A DNA stretch of 16,211 nucleotides from JAADHY01 sp964428935 (GTDB taxonomy: Bacteria > Planctomycetota > Planctomycetia > Planctomycetales > Planctomycetaceae), in contig CAYSAG010000099.1 in the NCBI GenBank assembly GCA_964428935.1, positions 1 to 16,211 on the forward strand, written 5' to 3'. Shown piece by piece: positions 15,101-16,211 of this stretch. The position numbers and the translations under genes are program-made. The notes beneath the pieces were generated by a model. It had not been told where the DNA came from. It did no database searches and saw nothing but the letters and a program-made list of their open reading frames with translations. How positions within the stretch are numbered: the first letter of the stretch is position 1; every line of letters starts with the position of its first letter.

Positions 15101-16211
15101 GCCGGACAAGAGAACGGTGAAGGTCAGCTGCGTGGTGCCCGAGTCGCCTTCGTTGACCGACGCGTCGACAATGGAAATCGACGGCGGCGGCGTGTCGTCG
15201 TCTTGAATCGTTCCGACGCCTTGGCCGTCGCTGATTGTGGCGTTCGTTGCGTTGGACAGGTTGACGTAGAAGGTCTCGTTCGCTTCCGCCGTGTCGTCGC
15301 CAATGACCGTAACCGAAATGGTCTTGACGGTTTCTCCCGGCTGGAAGACCAACGTCCCGCTGGTGTGGACGAAGTCGGCTGCTGGGCTTTGAGCGCTGCT
15401 GCCACCGGTCGCGGTGCCGTCGACGGTCGTGTAGTCGACGGTAATGGTTTCGACGCCCGGCGTCGACAAGAAGACGGCGAAGACGGCTTCCGTCAGGTCG
15501 ACGCCTCCGCCCAGGTTCGGCAGCACAGACACACTGCTGGCGCCGATTCCGTTGTTTCCGGCCAGGTCGGGGTCGCCGTCTCCGTCGAAGTCCGCCAGAA
15601 CGATGTCGGAAATGGTTCCTTGGTTGGTGGAGAACGGAATGCCCGAGTCGAAGTTCCCGTTGCCGTCGTTCAAGAACACCTGAATCTGGTCGCTCAGCCC
15701 GAACCCGCTGGTGACCAAGTCGAGGTCGCCGTCTCCGTCCAGGTCGGCGGTTTCGATGTCGTCCGAACCGAAGAAGCCGTCGGAGAAGCTGACCGACGTG
15801 GGGAAGTTGCCCGTTCCGTCGTTGTACAGAACGGTGTTCTGGCTGGTGAAGGAGGCGCTGGTCGCCAGGTCGACGTCGCCGTCGCCGTCGAAGTCACCAG
15901 CCGTAATGGCCGTCGGGTTCGAGGCCACAGGGAACAGGTTGGCCGAGCCGAAGGTGCCGTCGCCGTTGTTGAGCAGGACGGCCACGTTGGCCTGCAAAAA
16001 GTCTTTGGTTACCGCCAGGTCCAGGTCGCCGTCGCCGTCCAGGTCGGCCGCGACCAGGTCGGACGAGCCGTCGGTGCCGGCCGCGTAGTTGACGACCGAC
16101 GCGAACGTGCCGTCACCGTTGTTGAGCAGAATGCCGACGTTGTTGTTCGAGAAACCGGTCACCACGGCAATGTCGGCGTCGCCGTCGCCGTCGAAGTCCG
16201 CCACCTCCACT
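12176..16211 (-). CDS. Giant secreted protein: FG-GAP, Calx-beta, zinc protease, RTX (N-terminus beyond right edge)
   Basis: The frame is open from the right edge to a TGA at 12176, giving 1344 visible residues; the start lies outside. Domains in order (numbered from the edge): five FG-GAP/VCBS-type repeats with DFDGDGD or DLDGDGD cores (1-235); three Calx-beta domains (about 237-568) with DYTTVDGTATGG- and DGQGVGTI-like strands; a metallopeptidase (about 573-790) with HEMAH (H678, E679, H682) followed by VLGFGTIW, a possible third zinc ligand H743 (DSHWRE) and Met-turn ELMTG (M754), as in leishmanolysin-like M8 enzymes; RTX nonapeptides (about 825-985); a beta-rich insert (about 986-1084); and a second RTX block (1085-1325). 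The C-terminus is FRVATDVLQALDEA. It is probably a secreted, calcium-stabilised protease or adhesin, exported by a type I or related route (inference). No transporter is in the window. Confidence 0.93.
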   Translation of the reverse strand, partial: VEVADFDGDGDADIAVVTGFSNNNVGILLNNGDGTFASVVNYAAGTDGSSDLVAADLDGDGDLDLAVTKDFLQANVAVLLNNGDGTFGSANLFPVASNPTAITAGDFDGDGDVDLATSASFTSQNTVLYNDGTGNFPTSVSFSDGFFGSDDIETADLDGDGDLDLVTSGFGLSDQIQVFLNDGNGNFDSGIPFSTNQGTISDIVLADFDGDGDPDLAGNNGIGASSVSVLPNLGGGVDLTEAVFAVFLSTPGVETITVDYTTVDGTATGGSSAQSPAADFVHTSGTLVFQPGETVKTISVTVIGDDTAEANETFYVNLSNATNATISDGQGVGTIQDDDTPPPSISIVDASVNEGDSGTTQLTFTVLLSGTSPQTVTVDYATADDTATAGSDYTATSGTLTFSPGVTVQTISVDVLGDTTVEPDETFFVNLSNPTNATIADGQAVGTILNDDTTGLPGITIDDISVTEGDSGTTQATFTVTLSAASTQQVTVDYTTNDGTATAGSDYTAVTGTVTFAPGVTTQTITVDILGDTTVEGDETFTVDLSNPVNATIVDGQGVCTILDDDGTPVGGYDIVINFTGGLTASQQAAFTAAEQRWESIITGDVPDVTVPGVGLVDDIVIEASGVFIDGPGGILGQGGPTFLRGGGSLPAYGVMQFDTADLALMESDGTLGDVILHEMAHVLGFGTIWQNLGLLQNPSLQGGTDPRFTGPQATAEYNTRFGVNETGVPVENTGGPGTADSHWRETVFTTELMTGFAEPPGTTMPISRITIAQFADLGYTVDLNQADPFVRSGGSTSMSRAPSGVVVLRTDAVTLESDALVNRSGLGGPEDDSIDGGDGDDTIYSDVGDDLIFGGLGDDLIDSAGGADTIWGSGGRDTILAGDGDDWVNAQGGSDVVDGGAGNDYVTGGSRGNDLVQGGSGDDTVVGGTGNDTLKGDDGDDSLFGAGGADSLDGGAGDDYLKGQGGSGDVLYGGPGWDTLVWTPGSGSDVVVEASTIDQVLVRGTANADLLVVGQDAAGQLTVSDAFGTLTVETSFTPVRIETRAGDDLVYIQDVDRVVNLQLTVDAGGGSDLIDATGAATGSLRLLLDGGYGNDVILGSPGAETILGSGGNDSLSGSGGDDSLSGGDGTDTLLGDAGQDTLDGGTGNDSLDGGAGDDWLEGQSGDDTLAGGDGFGDDTLLGGIGDDQLFGGSGNDDLDGGDGNDYLKGHGGHDTLRGGDGDDSLYGGVGDNDLIGGDGDDWVDARAGTGAWSNRLAGGDGNDTLVGGFGDETLLGGDGNDQLFGNVGDDVVLGGDGDDYVNGNAGDDTVAGNQGSDTVVGSASEIDETFRVATDVLQALDEA
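12236..12958 (-). repeat. RTX repeat block 2 (DNA tandem repeat, coding)
   Basis: About 25 copies of a GGxGxDxL-type nonapeptide are encoded. They show on the plus strand as recurring GTCGTCGCCGTCGCCGCC-like 27-bp units. A 13-residue interruption (DARAGTGAWSNRL) lies near residues 1245-1257. The repeats bind calcium and fold into a parallel beta-roll. Confidence 0.85.
13256..13738 (-). repeat. RTX repeat block 1 (DNA tandem repeat, coding)
   Basis: Roughly sixteen glycine/aspartate-rich nonapeptides directly follow the protease domain (EDDSIDGGDGDDTIYSDVGD onwards). Several are imperfect (AQGGSDVVDG, GSRGNDLVQG). The block ends at WDTLVWTPGSGSD, a form often seen where an RTX roll is capped. 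Confidence 0.8.
15506..16210 (-). repeat. FG-GAP/VCBS repeats (coding), continuing past the right edge
   Basis: Five units of about 48 residues carry D-x-D-G-D-G-D calcium-binding loops (cores at about residues 5, 56, 106, 156 and 207), each usually followed by a NNGDGTF or NDGNGNF turn. They resemble blades of an integrin-like beta-propeller, which usually has seven, so more units probably lie beyond the edge. Confidence 0.85.

Overview
The window is GC-rich (judged by eye) and reads as a chromosomal segment of a Gram-negative-type bacterium that makes c-type cytochromes in a periplasm. The mix of genes (paired dynamin-like GTPases, a very large FG-GAP/Calx-beta/RTX secreted protein, a haem-type sensor kinase, a sigma-54 regulator and a multihaem cytochrome) would suit Planctomycetota or a deltaproteobacterial-type lineage. 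That assignment is inference. Isoleucine is coded mostly by ATT despite the high GC.

Layout. (1) 1-2918, minus strand: two related P-loop GTPases in tandem, the downstream one cut by the left edge. (2) 2919-4659: mostly gene-free, holding a tRNA-Val(TAC) with its own promoter and terminator, a doubtful small minus-strand ORF or gene remnant, and a sigma-54-type -24/-12 element. (3) 4660-7772, plus strand: a two-gene operon for a membrane histidine kinase whose periplasmic domain carries haem c attachment motifs, and an NtrC-family response regulator. (4) 7773-8451: a 679-bp gene-free control region with two identically spaced 19-bp palindromes, a composite inverted repeat and a good sigma-54 -24/-12 element. 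(5) 8452-11900, plus strand: a degenerate receiver-like protein, a receiver domain tethered to a C-terminal membrane segment, and an 11-haem c-type cytochrome fused to a b-type cytochrome membrane domain. (6) 12176-right edge, minus strand: the C-terminal 1344 residues of a giant secreted protein with FG-GAP repeats, Calx-beta domains, a leishmanolysin-like zinc protease and RTX calcium-binding repeats.

Working model (inference). The haem-bearing kinase senses redox state or a ligand in the periplasm and phosphorylates the NtrC-type regulator. The regulator binds the paired palindromes and drives the sigma-54 promoter of the downstream operon, which makes a quinol-linked multihaem electron-transfer protein and two unusual receiver proteins. 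This resembles in outline the CbcL-type inner-membrane cytochromes of Geobacter. The pseudo-receiver and the membrane-tethered receiver beside the cytochrome are the least expected parts. The GTPases and the secreted protease appear to be unrelated neighbours.
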